Shown here piece after piece: positions 50,884 through 60,023 of a stretch of DNA of 64,000 nucleotides. Source of the stretch: Acidobacteriota bacterium (GTDB taxonomy: Bacteria; Acidobacteriota; Vicinamibacteria; Vicinamibacterales; UBA2999); contig VFZN01000005.1 of assembly GCA_016871195.1 (NCBI GenBank), positions 163,530 through 227,529 of the forward strand. Reading direction: 5' to 3'. Within the stretch, counting starts at the first letter, position 1. Each line of letters begins with the position of its first letter. A program made the translations under genes and the position numbers. Under the pieces are notes generated by a model. The model did no database searches. It worked only from the letters and a program-made list of their open reading frames with translations, and was not told the origin of the DNA.

Positions 50884-52353
50884 CTACCGCAGTGCGGCCC
50901 GGCGGTCGGTGGCCCAGCGGCTGAGTTCGCCGAGCTGCGCCTTCACGGCATCAGGGTTCGTCGACTGCGGCGTCTTCTTCAACCGCACCGAGGCCTGCGC
51001 CGTCACCACCTTCATCACATCGTCGCCAAACTGCGGATGGAAGCGCTTCCAGTCGGCGGGGGTCAGCTGCTCGAATTCCTTTCCCTGCCGAAGCAGCTCG
51101 CGCACCATGGCGCCCACCACTTCGTGGGCCGTGCGGAAGGCCACGCCCTTCGAGACGAGGTAGTCGGCAACGTCGGTCGACAGCAGGAAGCCCGACGCGC
51201 CGCGCGTCGTGCGGGTGCGGTCGAGTGCAAGGGTGCGCACCACCGTGGCGGCGGCGCCGGCCGAGCCCATCAGTGTGTCTTCCGCGTCGAAGAGGCCTTC
51301 CTTGTCCTCCTGCAAATCCTTGTTGTAGCCGCTGGGCAGGCCCTTCATGATCGACAGCCAGGCAGTCAGGTGCCCGATGCTGCGGCCGGCCTTGCCGCGC
51401 ACGAGTTCCATCGGATCGGGATTTTTCTTCTGCGGCATCAGGCTGCTGCCGGTGGCCACGGCATCTGACAGTACAAAGAAACCAAACTCTTCCCCCGTGA
51501 ACAGCACGACATCTTCGGCCAGACGGCTGAGGTGCACCATGGCCAAGGCCGTGGCATGGAGGAAGCTGCTGACATAGTCGCGGTCTGACGTGGCATCGAT
51601 GCTGTTGCGGACGACGCGCGAGAACCCGAGGCGCTGGGCGAGAAACTCGGTGTCGACGGCATAGTTGGTCCCGGCAATGGCGCCCGCGCCAAGGGGCATG
51701 GCGTCGGCTTCCTGGCGCACCAGATCGAGCCGGTCGATATCGCGCCGCAGGGCGTGCGCGTGCGCCAGCAGATAGTGGGCCACCAGCACGGGTTGGGCGC
51801 GGCGCACATGCGTGTAGGACGGCATCGGGGCATCGCCCGCGGCCCCGGCCTGCGCCACCAGCGCATCCACCACCGTCAGCAGCGAACGCTGCATGTCGGG
51901 AATGCGGCGACGCACATAGAGGCGCATGTCGACGGCCACCTGGTCGTTCCGTGACCGGCCCGTGTGGAGGCGGCGGCCCGGGTCGCCGATGCGTTCGATG
52001 AGCACGCGTTCGACGAATGAGTGAATGTCTTCGTCTGGCCCGGCCAGGAACGCGGGATTGGCGCGGCCGCTTTCCAGAATCGAGTTGAGCCCGCGGGTGA
52101 TAGCGGTCGACTCGTCGGCGGTCAGCACCCCGGCGCGCGTGAGGGCCTCGGCCCAGGCCAGGCTGCCGAGCACATCGTCTTCGAAGAGGCGACGGTCGAA
52201 GGAAAAGGACGCGCCCCAGGCGAGCAGGGCCTTGCTGGGTTCGACGTCGAAGCGGCCTGACCAGAGCGGGCGCGACTCTTGGGCCGTCACCGCATTAGCC
52301 ACGGTGCAGAGCAGCGCAGCCAGCAGGGCCGCGCTTCGGAATTGAAGGGTCAT
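50884..52353 (-). CDS. Argininosuccinate lyase-family protein with signal peptide
   Basis: 489 residues of the argininosuccinate lyase/aspartase superfamily. From MTLQFRSAALL the first ~24 residues form a typical Sec signal (hydrophobic 7-22, AVTA then QES). The body has all lyase signatures: HTGRSRNDQVAVDMRLY, SYTHVRRAQPVLVAHYL (catalytic His), and the flexible Ser loop GSSLMPQKKNPDPMEL. The normal cytosolic ArgH has no leader, so this is either a periplasmic ASL-type enzyme of another substrate or an odd ArgH. No other arginine genes are nearby. The frame is open further upstream, but the extension looks non-coding. Confidence 0.85.
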   Translation of the reverse strand: MTLQFRSAALLAALLCTVANAVTAQESRPLWSGRFDVEPSKALLAWGASFSFDRRLFEDDVLGSLAWAEALTRAGVLTADESTAITRGLNSILESGRANPAFLAGPDEDIHSFVERVLIERIGDPGRRLHTGRSRNDQVAVDMRLYVRRRIPDMQRSLLTVVDALVAQAGAAGDAPMPSYTHVRRAQPVLVAHYLLAHAHALRRDIDRLDLVRQEADAMPLGAGAIAGTNYAVDTEFLAQRLGFSRVVRNSIDATSDRDYVSSFLHATALAMVHLSRLAEDVVLFTGEEFGFFVLSDAVATGSSLMPQKKNPDPMELVRGKAGRSIGHLTAWLSIMKGLPSGYNKDLQEDKEGLFDAEDTLMGSAGAAATVVRTLALDRTRTTRGASGFLLSTDVADYLVSKGVAFRTAHEVVGAMVRELLRQGKEFEQLTPADWKRFHPQFGDDVMKVVTAQASVRLKKTPQSTNPDAVKAQLGELSRWATDRRAALR

Positions 52354-52399
52354 GTGGGATCTCCCGCGGCGGCCCGGCGGCCGCCGCTGCTGCACTGCG

Positions 52400-52843
52400 T
52401 TATCCGATGAAGAGCGATTCGTCCTCGTCATCCGAGGGCGTGCGGGCGGTCCGGCGACGCCGCGAGGCCTCGCGAATCCCCTGGAACGCCGACACCGCCG
52501 TCTGGATGCCCGACTCGAGGGCCATGCCGCTGCGGGCCGGGCCCTGAATGAAGGACTGCGCCACGTCGAGCGTCTCGTCGATGCGCGCGGCCATTTCGCC
52601 GAATATACGATCAAAGCGCTCGACCTGACGGGTCGCCAGGGCGGCGATGCGAGAGGCCTCGTCCGTGAGACGCGTGAGGCTCTGCAGCAGCGGCTTGGCG
52701 TCGTTCTCCATCTGGTCGGACAGCCTGTTGTCGATGCGCCGCGCCATCTGCAGCGCAGCCCTGATGGCGATGAGCTGGGTAATCGCCATGACCAGCACCG
52801 AGATGGCGATGAGCGCCAGCAGCATCTCGGTCGGGGAACTCAT
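52400..52843 (-). CDS. DUF948-like membrane protein
   Basis: 147 residues. One N-terminal membrane helix (about 6-30) then a long amphipathic helical region (SDQMENDAKPLLQSLTRLTD, IAALATRQVERFDRIFGEM) as in DUF948-type proteins, and a charged C-terminus (TPSDDEDESLFIG). Often found next to YtxH proteins, as here (ATGA overlap with the upstream gene). Function unknown; stress or membrane-associated role in homologues. Confidence 0.75.
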   Translation of the reverse strand: MSSPTEMLLALIAISVLVMAITQLIAIRAALQMARRIDNRLSDQMENDAKPLLQSLTRLTDEASRIAALATRQVERFDRIFGEMAARIDETLDVAQSFIQGPARSGMALESGIQTAVSAFQGIREASRRRRTARTPSDDEDESLFIG

Positions 52844-53118
52844 GCGCGTTCTCCGCGCTGGCGCACCCGACGGAACGCCTCGACACCCTCGTCCACCGCA
52901 CGGTTGACGGCCTCGGCCTGTTCGTCGAGAAATTCCTTGCCCTCGTCTGCCAGGTCACGCGCCCGGTCGCGACCCTCGCGGGCCTTCTTGCCGAGATATT
53001 CGCGGGTTTCCTCGCCCGAGGTGGGTGCAAACAGCAGCGCCACGGCAGCTCCGGTCAGGACCCCCACTACAAACGCCAGCATCACTCCGCCGGCGCCGGT
53101 TCCATTGTCGCGTGCCAT
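52840..53118 (-). CDS. YtxH-domain protein
   Basis: 92 residues. A glycine-rich membrane segment (VMLAFVVGVLTGAAVALLFAP, about 12-32) followed by SGEETREYLGKKAREGRDRA, the characteristic YtxH pattern, and a charged helical tail. General-stress type protein in Bacillus; role unknown here. Its stop overlaps the DUF948-like start (ATGA). Confidence 0.85.
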   Translation of the reverse strand: MARDNGTGAGGVMLAFVVGVLTGAAVALLFAPTSGEETREYLGKKAREGRDRARDLADEGKEFLDEQAEAVNRAVDEGVEAFRRVRQRGERA

Positions 53119-53154
53119 GACGAACCTCCCCTGAGCACAAACTTACTCTGACAG

Positions 53155-53355
53155 TTAGAACAAGCTGACCTTGACGTTCAAGTAGCGTTTGGGGTCATTG
53201 CGGATGTCGCGGATCAGCAGGCGCACATCCGCGACGGCATCCCTCATGTTCTCATACAACGCGGCGTCTTCAAGCAGACGGCCGGCCGTCCCTTCGGGGG
53301 ACTTGAGCTTGCGCGTCAGTTCATCGAGGCCCCGCGTCAGGTCGTCAAGGCGCAC
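53155..53355 (-). pseudogene. MCE/MlaD-like C-terminal fragment
   Basis: A frame of about 66 residues (from GTG 53355) whose body LDELTRKLKSPEGTAGRLLE and MRDAVADVRLLIRDIRNDPK then RYLNVKVSLF matches the C-terminal end of MlaD/MCE proteins of Gram-negative phospholipid transport. The MCE domain and membrane helix are absent. It begins 17 bases after the uvrB stop; the frame extends into uvrB without a usable start. Either a relic of an mlaD gene or a small stand-alone protein. Confidence 0.5.
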
Positions 53356-53371
53356 GTACAGCCCATCGGCC

Positions 53372-55387
53372 TCAGGCCTCGACCGGGCCCAGGCCCAGGT
53401 CCTGCGTCCGCAGGGCCCGCAGTTCATCGCGTAGGGTGGCGGCCTTCTCAAAGTCGAGCTCGGCGGCCGCAGCCTTCATCGCGCGCTCAAGTTCAGTAAT
53501 GCGGGCCTCGCGCTCGGCCTGTGTGCGCGGACGTGCGGGGCCGGCCGGTTCTGGCGTAGCAGTGCCATAGTCGCGCTCGTACACACTGGACATCACCTCA
53601 TCGATAGCCTTGACGATGGAGGTCGGGGTGATGCCATGCTCGGCGTTGTAGGCCGACTGGCGGGTGCGACGACGCTCGGTCTCGGCGATGGCGGCACGCA
53701 TCGAATCGGTCATCACATCGGCATACATGATCACGCGGCCGTCGACGTTACGGGCCGCGCGGCCCGATGTCTGGATGAGCGCCCCGGCCGACCGTAGAAA
53801 GCCTTCCTTGTCGGCATCGAGAATGGCGACGAGCGACACCTCCGGAAGATCGAGCCCCTCGCGCAGGAGGTTGATGCCCACCAGCACATCAAACTGCCCG
53901 CGCCGCAGGTCCCGAAGGATTTCGGTCCGCTCGAGCGTGTCAATGTCCGAATGCAGGTAGCGCACCTTCACCCCGAGTTCGTGGTAATAGGCCGTCAGGT
54001 CTTCGGCCATGCGCTTGGTCAGGGTGGTCACTAGTACGCGCTGCCCCAGTGCCGTGCGCTGGCGAATCTCGCCAAGCAGGTCATCAATCTGACCGACCAC
54101 CGGGCGCACCTCAATGGGTGGGTCCATCAGGCCGGTCGGACGAATCACCTGCTCGACGATGACGCCGCCCGAGGCGCGCAGTTCATAGGACCCTGGGGTG
54201 GCCGACACGTAAATGAGCTGGGGCGTGCGTGCTTCCCACTCCTCGAAATTGAGCGGACGGTTGTCGAGCGCCGACGGCAGGCGGAAGCCGTAGTCGACCA
54301 GCACCTGCTTGCGCGAACGGTCTCCGTGATACATGCCGCGAATCTGGGGAATGGTCTGGTGGCTTTCGTCGACGATGACCAGGGCATCTTCGGGCAGGTA
54401 GTCGAGCAGAGTCGGAGGTGGCTGCCCTGGTGCGCGTCCCGTGAGGTGACGCGAATAGTTCTCGATGCCATGGCAGTAGCCGATTTCCCGAATCATCTCG
54501 AGATCGAACATCGTCCGCTGGTGCAGGCGCTGGGCCTCCAGCAGGCGGCCTTCGCGCTCGAGCTCGCTGCGGCGCTCTTCCAGTTCGGCTTTGATGGTGA
54601 CGACCGACTCTTTGAGGCGATCGCGGCTGGTGACGAAGTGCGATTTGGGATAGACCGTGAGGCGCTCGAGGCGCCGGCGGGTCTTACCGGTGACCGGGTC
54701 GAAGATAGTGAGCTCATCGACTTCGTCGCCGAAAAGGCTGACCCTGATGCCCGACTCGTCGTACGACGGATAAATCTCGACGATATCGCCACGCACGCGA
54801 AAGATGCCGCGCCCGAACTCGATATCGTTGCGCTCGTACTGCATTTCGACGAGCTTGCGCAGCAGGTCGTCGCGCGAGATGGTGTCGCCACACGCCAGGG
54901 GCTGCACCATGCCGTAATAGACCTCGGGCGACCCGAGGCCATAGATGCACGACACGCTGGCGACGATGATGACGTCGCGGCGCTCGAAGAGCGACCGGGT
55001 GGCCGACAGGCGCAGGCGATCGATCTCGTCGTTGATCGTCGACTCTTTTTCAATGTAGGTGTCGCTGGCCGGCACGTAGGCTTCCGGTTGGTAATAGTCG
55101 TAATAGCTGACGAAGTACTCGACCGCGTTGCCGGCAAAGAAGCGGCGGAACTCCTGGAAGAGCTGGGCGGCCAGGGTCTTGTTGTGCGCCATGACCAGAG
55201 CCGGCCGGTTGAGGCGGGCGATGACCTGCGCCATTGAGTAGGTCTTGCCCGAGCCAGTGACGCCGAGCAGCACCTGGTGGCGGTCGCCACGCGTGAGCCC
55301 ATCGACCAGTTCGGGGACCGCGTGCACCTGATCGCCGCGCAGTTCGAACTCGGACGTCAGCACGAAGCGATCGGCACTGGCAGACAT
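53372..55387 (-). CDS. uvrB: Excinuclease ABC subunit B
   Basis: Damage-verifying helicase-like subunit of nucleotide excision repair. 671 residues from [14 protein letters not shown]. Walker [14 protein letters not shown], the beta-hairpin region [37 protein letters not shown], the helicase motif [14 protein letters not shown], and a C-terminal UVR motif ([20 protein letters not shown]) that docks on UvrC. A start 10 codons upstream is possible. Normal length and intact. Confidence 0.97.
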   Translation of the reverse strand: MSASADRFVLTSEFELRGDQVHAVPELVDGLTRGDRHQVLLGVTGSGKTYSMAQVIARLNRPALVMAHNKTLAAQLFQEFRRFFAGNAVEYFVSYYDYYQPEAYVPASDTYIEKESTINDEIDRLRLSATRSLFERRDVIIVASVSCIYGLGSPEVYYGMVQPLACGDTISRDDLLRKLVEMQYERNDIEFGRGIFRVRGDIVEIYPSYDESGIRVSLFGDEVDELTIFDPVTGKTRRRLERLTVYPKSHFVTSRDRLKESVVTIKAELEERRSELEREGRLLEAQRLHQRTMFDLEMIREIGYCHGIENYSRHLTGRAPGQPPPTLLDYLPEDALVIVDESHQTIPQIRGMYHGDRSRKQVLVDYGFRLPSALDNRPLNFEEWEARTPQLIYVSATPGSYELRASGGVIVEQVIRPTGLMDPPIEVRPVVGQIDDLLGEIRQRTALGQRVLVTTLTKRMAEDLTAYYHELGVKVRYLHSDIDTLERTEILRDLRRGQFDVLVGINLLREGLDLPEVSLVAILDADKEGFLRSAGALIQTSGRAARNVDGRVIMYADVMTDSMRAAIAETERRRTRQSAYNAEHGITPTSIVKAIDEVMSSVYERDYGTATPEPAGPARPRTQAEREARITELERAMKAAAAELDFEKAATLRDELRALRTQDLGLGPVEA

Positions 55388-55441
55388 GAGGGGCACAGCC
55401 AGACGGGATGGTACCACGTTGGTTCTATATAATCAGGCGCT

Positions 55442-56860
55442 GTGCGCTGCCTCGCGGTCTGTCACACGGAACTGGTCGGGCGCCTGCTCGAGGCAGTGCT
55501 CGCCTCCCAGGCCGAGCTTGAGCTGATGGTCGAGACGGCGGCGCTGGCCCGCCGCCTGCACGACCTGCCGCTGCCGTTGCGGATTGCCGACGCGCAGCGC
55601 ATCGACAGCTATGTCAAGGCCGACCTGACACCGGGCACGGTTGTGCTGGTGGAAGACACCGGCCGCAAGGGGCTGCGCAAAGTGCTCGAGGCGGTCGTTG
55701 GCGCTGGGGGCACGCTGGTGTATGTGCTGGGGGCACGCCCTCGTGACCTCAAACGCGCCGATGCGCTCAAGGCCGATTTTCCCGACGTCAACACCCTCAC
55801 ACTGGCCGAGCTGACAGGCCCGCCTCTCATGGACGAGCTGGCCCGCTCGATGACGCGCCAGAAGGTCCAGCAGTATCAGCACTACTTCCGCGATGCCGAC
55901 CGGGTGCTGATTCTCACTCACAACGACCCCGACCCCGACGCCCTCGCCTCGGGTCTGGCCCTGCGCGCACTGCTGCGGCGTACGCGACAGACCGCCATTA
56001 TCGGGTGCCTCGCCGGGGTGACCCGACCAGAGAACCTCAGGATGGTCAAGGCGCTGAACCTCGTCTACGAAGTGGTGACGCCCGAGCAGTTTCATGACTT
56101 CGACAAGATTGCCCTCGTCGACGTGCAGCCGCAGTACTTTGGCGGGCAGTTGCCGCGTGCCGACCTGGTGATTGACCACCATCCGGATCAGGGTACGGCC
56201 GGGTCGCTCTTCCGCGATGTGCGTCCGTCGTACGGATCGACGTGCACGATTCTCACAGAGCACCTGCGGGCGGCCGACGTTGACATCTCCGAACGCATCG
56301 CGACAGCCATGCTGTACGCAGTCAAATCGGACACGATGTTCTTCAATCGACAGGCGAATCGCGCCGATCTCGAGGCGTTCTCGTATCTCTATCCGCGGGC
56401 CGATGCGTCACTCATCCGCAGGATGGAAGGGGCCGAGATTACGGCCGAGCGGCTCGAGTATGTGATCAGAGCGTGGCAGTCAGGCCAGGTGCGCGAGCAT
56501 GTATTCTGCACGTTTCTGGGAACACCGCCGCGCGAAGATTTCATTCCGTACGTGGCCGACTTCTACATGCATCTCGAGGATGTCGAATGGGCGGTGGTGT
56601 CGGGCATCGTGCAGGGTGCATTCGTCGTGTCGGTGCGCAACATGGGCGATTCGCGTCACGCAGGCGACTTTGTGCGCCGCTGGTTCAGTGACATCGGCAG
56701 CGCAGGCGGTCACCGCGCCATGGCCAAGGCCGTCGTGCCCCTCTCCGCGTTTGCCGACAAGCTCGGCACCGACGACCCGACCCGTATCAACGCGCGCGTG
56801 CACGAACTGCTGATCGAGTTCCTGCACGAGACACGGCACCACCCCAGGTCGGCGTCCTAG
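55442..56860 (+). CDS. DHH-family phosphoesterase with N-terminal Rossmann-like domain
   Basis: 472 residues, GTG start. Residues about 1-130 form an unassigned Rossmann-like domain (LVGRLLEAVLASQAELELM, GTVVLVEDTGRKGLRKVLEA). From about 140 on is a DHH/DHHA1 phosphoesterase: LTHNDPDPDALASGLALRAL, LVDVQPQYFGG, LVIDHHPDQ, SYGSTCTILTEHL and SAGGHRAMAKAVV. Homologues of NrnA type degrade nano-RNA or cyclic dinucleotide products. The extra N-terminal domain is unlike plain NrnA and may bind a regulatory nucleotide. Divergent from uvrB. Confidence 0.85.
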   Translation: MRCLAVCHTELVGRLLEAVLASQAELELMVETAALARRLHDLPLPLRIADAQRIDSYVKADLTPGTVVLVEDTGRKGLRKVLEAVVGAGGTLVYVLGARPRDLKRADALKADFPDVNTLTLAELTGPPLMDELARSMTRQKVQQYQHYFRDADRVLILTHNDPDPDALASGLALRALLRRTRQTAIIGCLAGVTRPENLRMVKALNLVYEVVTPEQFHDFDKIALVDVQPQYFGGQLPRADLVIDHHPDQGTAGSLFRDVRPSYGSTCTILTEHLRAADVDISERIATAMLYAVKSDTMFFNRQANRADLEAFSYLYPRADASLIRRMEGAEITAERLEYVIRAWQSGQVREHVFCTFLGTPPREDFIPYVADFYMHLEDVEWAVVSGIVQGAFVVSVRNMGDSRHAGDFVRRWFSDIGSAGGHRAMAKAVVPLSAFADKLGTDDPTRINARVHELLIEFLHETRHHPRSAS

Positions 56861-56954
56861 CGCGAGCCTCCGGCGGGTCATCGGCGCGGGTCCCCTGCGC
56901 GGACTCGCGTCGCTGACCGCCTTGCTCCACGTCGCACCTGATGGCGCGACTCGT

Positions 56955-56973
56955 CTGGGCAGGCTCAGCCCAG
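56955..56973. terminator. Possible bidirectional stem-loop at the end of the trans-sulfuration gene
   Basis: CTGGGC and GCCCAG form a perfect 6-base stem with a 7-base loop that spans the stop of the gene ending at 56965, between two convergent genes. No T-run. Weak evidence. Confidence 0.3.
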
Positions 56974-58128
56974 GGCCTGCCGGATATCGGCGAGGATGTC
57001 GTCGGCCTCCTCCAGCCCGAGCGACAGGCGCACCATGCCCCTGGACACACCGGCCAGTGCCAGCGCCTCGTCCGTGAGGCCCGCATGCGACGACAGCGTC
57101 GGCAGGCTGCACAGGCTCTCGACGCCGCCGAGGCTGACGGCCCGTTGAATGAGCATCAGCTGATCGAAGAAGCGGAACGCCGCCGCTTCCCCGTCCGCGA
57201 GATCAAGCGTGACCATGCCGCCAAAGCCGCACATCTGCGCCCGCGCTACGGCGTGATCGGGATGCGATTCGAGTCCGGGGTAATACACTTGGCGGATGCG
57301 CGGGTCACCCTCGAGTGCACGGGCCACTTCAAGGGCCGTGGCGTTCTGTTGCATCACGCGCAGCGACAGGCTCTTCATCCCCCGGCCGAGGTTGTAGGCC
57401 GCAATGGGATCAAGCACGCCACCGATGAGACGGCGCATGTGCGAGATCGGGGCCAGCATAGCCGTGCTGCCCGACACGGCACCAGCCGTGACGTCACTGT
57501 GTCCATTGAGATATTTGGTTGCACTCTGCATGCAGAGGTCAACGCCATAGGCCAGCACCGGCTGGTTGATGGCTGACGCAAACGTGTTGTCAGCCACGGA
57601 AATCACGCCTGCCGCGCGGCACAGCGCCGCCACCGCCCGCACATCGACGCAGCGCAGCGTGGGATTGATGGGCGACTCGAACCAGACCATGCGCGTGCGC
57701 GGGCCGATCACCCGGTCGGCACGGGTGAGGTCATCGACCGGCACGAAGCGATGCTCAATACCGAGTCGGGGCAGCAGGTCGGTCAGCAGATGATGCGTGC
57801 CGCCGTAGATGGCCGCACTGCACACGACCTCGTCGCCCGCCTTCAGCAGGCTCAGCAACGTATGCGTCGTCGCGGACTGGCCCGAGCTAAACAGCAGCGC
57901 TGCCTCCGCACCGTCGAGGCTCGCAATCTTCTGCTCGACGCCGACCACCGTGGGATTGTCGTAGCGGGTGTAGAAATAGCCCTCGCGCTCACGGGCCTGA
58001 TAGGCCTGCAGCGCCGCCGCCGACGGCATCGAGAACGTCGTGGTCTCGTAGATGGCCGGGGTCAGCGCCGGAGTGTCCCCCGCCGTCACATGCTCGCCCA
58101 CCTGCACCAGTCGAGTTCGGATGCCCAT
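56965..58128 (-). CDS. PLP-dependent trans-sulfuration enzyme (Cys/Met metabolism family)
   Basis: 387 residues of the MetB/MetC/MGL fold-type I family: cystathionine gamma-synthase, gamma- or beta-lyase, or methionine gamma-lyase. The PLP lysine is in MQSATKYLNGHSDVTAG, with YFYTRYDNPTVVGVE, LFSSGQSATTHTLLSL, FESPINPTLRCVD and VADNTFASAINQPVL around it. The active-site sequence does not separate the subfamilies by eye. No other sulfur-metabolism gene adjoins it. Preceded on the genome by the greA-patatin genes, separated by 11 bases from the latter's stop. Confidence 0.9.
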   Translation of the reverse strand: MGIRTRLVQVGEHVTAGDTPALTPAIYETTTFSMPSAAALQAYQAREREGYFYTRYDNPTVVGVEQKIASLDGAEAALLFSSGQSATTHTLLSLLKAGDEVVCSAAIYGGTHHLLTDLLPRLGIEHRFVPVDDLTRADRVIGPRTRMVWFESPINPTLRCVDVRAVAALCRAAGVISVADNTFASAINQPVLAYGVDLCMQSATKYLNGHSDVTAGAVSGSTAMLAPISHMRRLIGGVLDPIAAYNLGRGMKSLSLRVMQQNATALEVARALEGDPRIRQVYYPGLESHPDHAVARAQMCGFGGMVTLDLADGEAAAFRFFDQLMLIQRAVSLGGVESLCSLPTLSSHAGLTDEALALAGVSRGMVRLSLGLEEADDILADIRQALG

Positions 58129-58139
58129 CGATGTCTCCC

Positions 58140-59525
58140 TTACTCACCGTCGGGGGATGCCCCGACCATCGGTCCAATGAACTGCCGGAAGGTGTCTTCG
58201 TACCCGCGCTGCATCAGCTCGTCCGGCGTCATCCGCCGATCCGACTGCACATCGTCGGCCCCCTGCGTGTCTAGAGGCGTGCACGGGTTATGCGTCGGAC
58301 GAATCTGATACACCGCCTGAAAGCGATGCCCCACATAGCGGATGGCATCGTCGACCGCGATGCGCTCGGCGGCGGCCAGCTGCTCACCCACCGTGCCACG
58401 GTAGTCGCGACGGAGCGGGCGCAACCGGTGCGGGCCATCGGCCTCGGGGGCCGCGGTCACGACAATCACCTGCGCCGCGCCGGCCGCCGCCGCCTCTTCA
58501 CACAGGCGCGAGACCAGCCCGGGGCGGTCCGTCATCCGATGCGTTTCACCCTGCCAGAACGTGGTCGTGCCGAACGGGACCGGGACGGGCGGGCACACGG
58601 AGGGCAGCGTCATCGCCGCCCCGAGGACCGTCGTGACGTGCTGCCGCGCGTCGGCCGTGAGGTCGTGCGCCTCGGCCCGGCGGCTGTCGGCCGCCATAGC
58701 AGCACCAAAGAGCGCCTGCTGATACGGCGGAGCCAGCAGGCCGAAGACGTGGTCGCGCCGTACGTCGACATCATGCACGGCCACCAGCAACTCGCGGATA
58801 CCAGGCTGCCCGAGATTGTCCCCGAGCAGCTCGAGATATCGACGGCTAAGGTCGTGCGCGTCTGGCAGGCCGAGTGTCGACCCACCGCGCAGCAGTGTCC
58901 AGAGGGTGTCGGCCACGGTCCGGCGCGCGCCCGACGCATCGAGTGGCTGCCCCATCAGGGCCCACAGGGCTCCCAGCCGCCCGGGCTGACGACGAACCGG
59001 GCGTGGCTCGCGAAGGGCCCCCAGCAGCAGGGCACCCGCAGCCGCCACCACGACCAGCAGCAGCGCCCGCGGCACCCAGGTGGGCAGAGCGTCGGGCCTG
59101 AGCCACGACGCCACCCAGGTCAGCCCGGATGCGGCCCAGGTAGCCGACACCGGTGCCCCGGTACTGCCGAGAGTCAGCAGGAGCAGATAGCCCACCGCGA
59201 AGATCGCTGCCACCGCGACCGGCAGCAGCAGCAGGCCCATGGCTCCCTGTGCCGCGCGCCTGACCACCCGGAAGGGCCAGCGCAACGGATAGAGTCGACC
59301 ACTGCGGGCCTCGATCCAGGGACTGCGCTGGTCCCACAGCACCACCCCGCCATCGACGGCATACAGCGCGGCGCCCAGCGCGCCCACGCCACGACCCGCC
59401 ACAATGTCGATCTTGATGCCGCTCTCGTGAAGCGCCCGCAGCACGCCGGCGTGATACGCCCCGTCGACACCGCTGCCTGACAGCACCAGTGCCGTACGGC
59501 GTTCGGGGACGTAGGAGTCAGCCAC
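58140..59525 (-). CDS. Patatin-like protein without the catalytic serine, membrane-spanning
   Basis: 461 residues, GTG start sharing one base with the greA stop. The N-terminus has the patatin oxyanion pattern LSGSGVDGAYHAGVLRALHE, but the nucleophile GxSxG reads GRGVG (44-48), so Ser is Gly. Two hydrophobic segments (about 92-118 and 150-170) separate it from a C-terminal patatin-like half (LTADARQHVTTVLGAAMTLP, AAQVIVVTAAPEADG). It therefore looks like a membrane-embedded patatin pseudo-enzyme, possibly regulatory. Alternative: a divergent family with other catalytic residues. Confidence 0.6.
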   Translation of the reverse strand: MADSYVPERRTALVLSGSGVDGAYHAGVLRALHESGIKIDIVAGRGVGALGAALYAVDGGVVLWDQRSPWIEARSGRLYPLRWPFRVVRRAAQGAMGLLLLPVAVAAIFAVGYLLLLTLGSTGAPVSATWAASGLTWVASWLRPDALPTWVPRALLLVVVAAAGALLLGALREPRPVRRQPGRLGALWALMGQPLDASGARRTVADTLWTLLRGGSTLGLPDAHDLSRRYLELLGDNLGQPGIRELLVAVHDVDVRRDHVFGLLAPPYQQALFGAAMAADSRRAEAHDLTADARQHVTTVLGAAMTLPSVCPPVPVPFGTTTFWQGETHRMTDRPGLVSRLCEEAAAAGAAQVIVVTAAPEADGPHRLRPLRRDYRGTVGEQLAAAERIAVDDAIRYVGHRFQAVYQIRPTHNPCTPLDTQGADDVQSDRRMTPDELMQRGYEDTFRQFIGPMVGASPDGE

Positions 59526-59989
59526 TACTCGTCGTGGATGGTGACGAGCTTGATGATTTCGAACGTGCGGGCCCCGGCGGGCGTGGTCACCGCAATCTCG
59601 TCACCTTCCTCGCGGTTGAGGATCGCCCGGCCAATGGGCGACGACGTCGAGATGAGCCCCTTGTCGCCGTCGGCATCCTCCGGCATCACGAGCTGATACA
59701 CGACGTCCTGCCCCGTGGACTCGCGCAGGGTGACCGTCGACCCGAACCCCGCCTTGCCGTGCGGAATGCGGTCCATGTTCATCATGGCGATTTCATTCAT
59801 GCGCCGCCGCAGCATGCCGATGCGGGCATTGACGTAGGTCTGGCGTTCCTTCGCCGCCTGATATTCCGCGTTCTCACGCAGGTCGCCCAGTTCGCGCGCC
59901 CGCTGGATCTCCTTGGGGAGTTCCATCTTGAGCTCGCGCTCCAGGGCCGACACCTCGTCTTCAAATCGCTTGAGCAGTTTCTCCTTCAT
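59525..59989 (-). CDS. greA: Transcription elongation factor GreA
   Basis: Rescues backtracked RNA polymerase by stimulating transcript cleavage. 154 residues. The N-terminal coiled coil has the functional tip with GDLRENAEYQAAKERQTYV (about 35-53), and the C-terminal FKBP-like domain includes STSSPIGRAILNREEGDEI and VTTPAGARTFEII. Normal family length. Its stop overlaps the patatin-like start by one base. Confidence 0.93.
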   Translation of the reverse strand: MKEKLLKRFEDEVSALERELKMELPKEIQRARELGDLRENAEYQAAKERQTYVNARIGMLRRRMNEIAMMNMDRIPHGKAGFGSTVTLRESTGQDVVYQLVMPEDADGDKGLISTSSPIGRAILNREEGDEIAVTTPAGARTFEIIKLVTIHDE

Positions 59990-60023
59990 GGATTTCCGCT
60001 CTCACTCTAGCATAGGAACCGAC

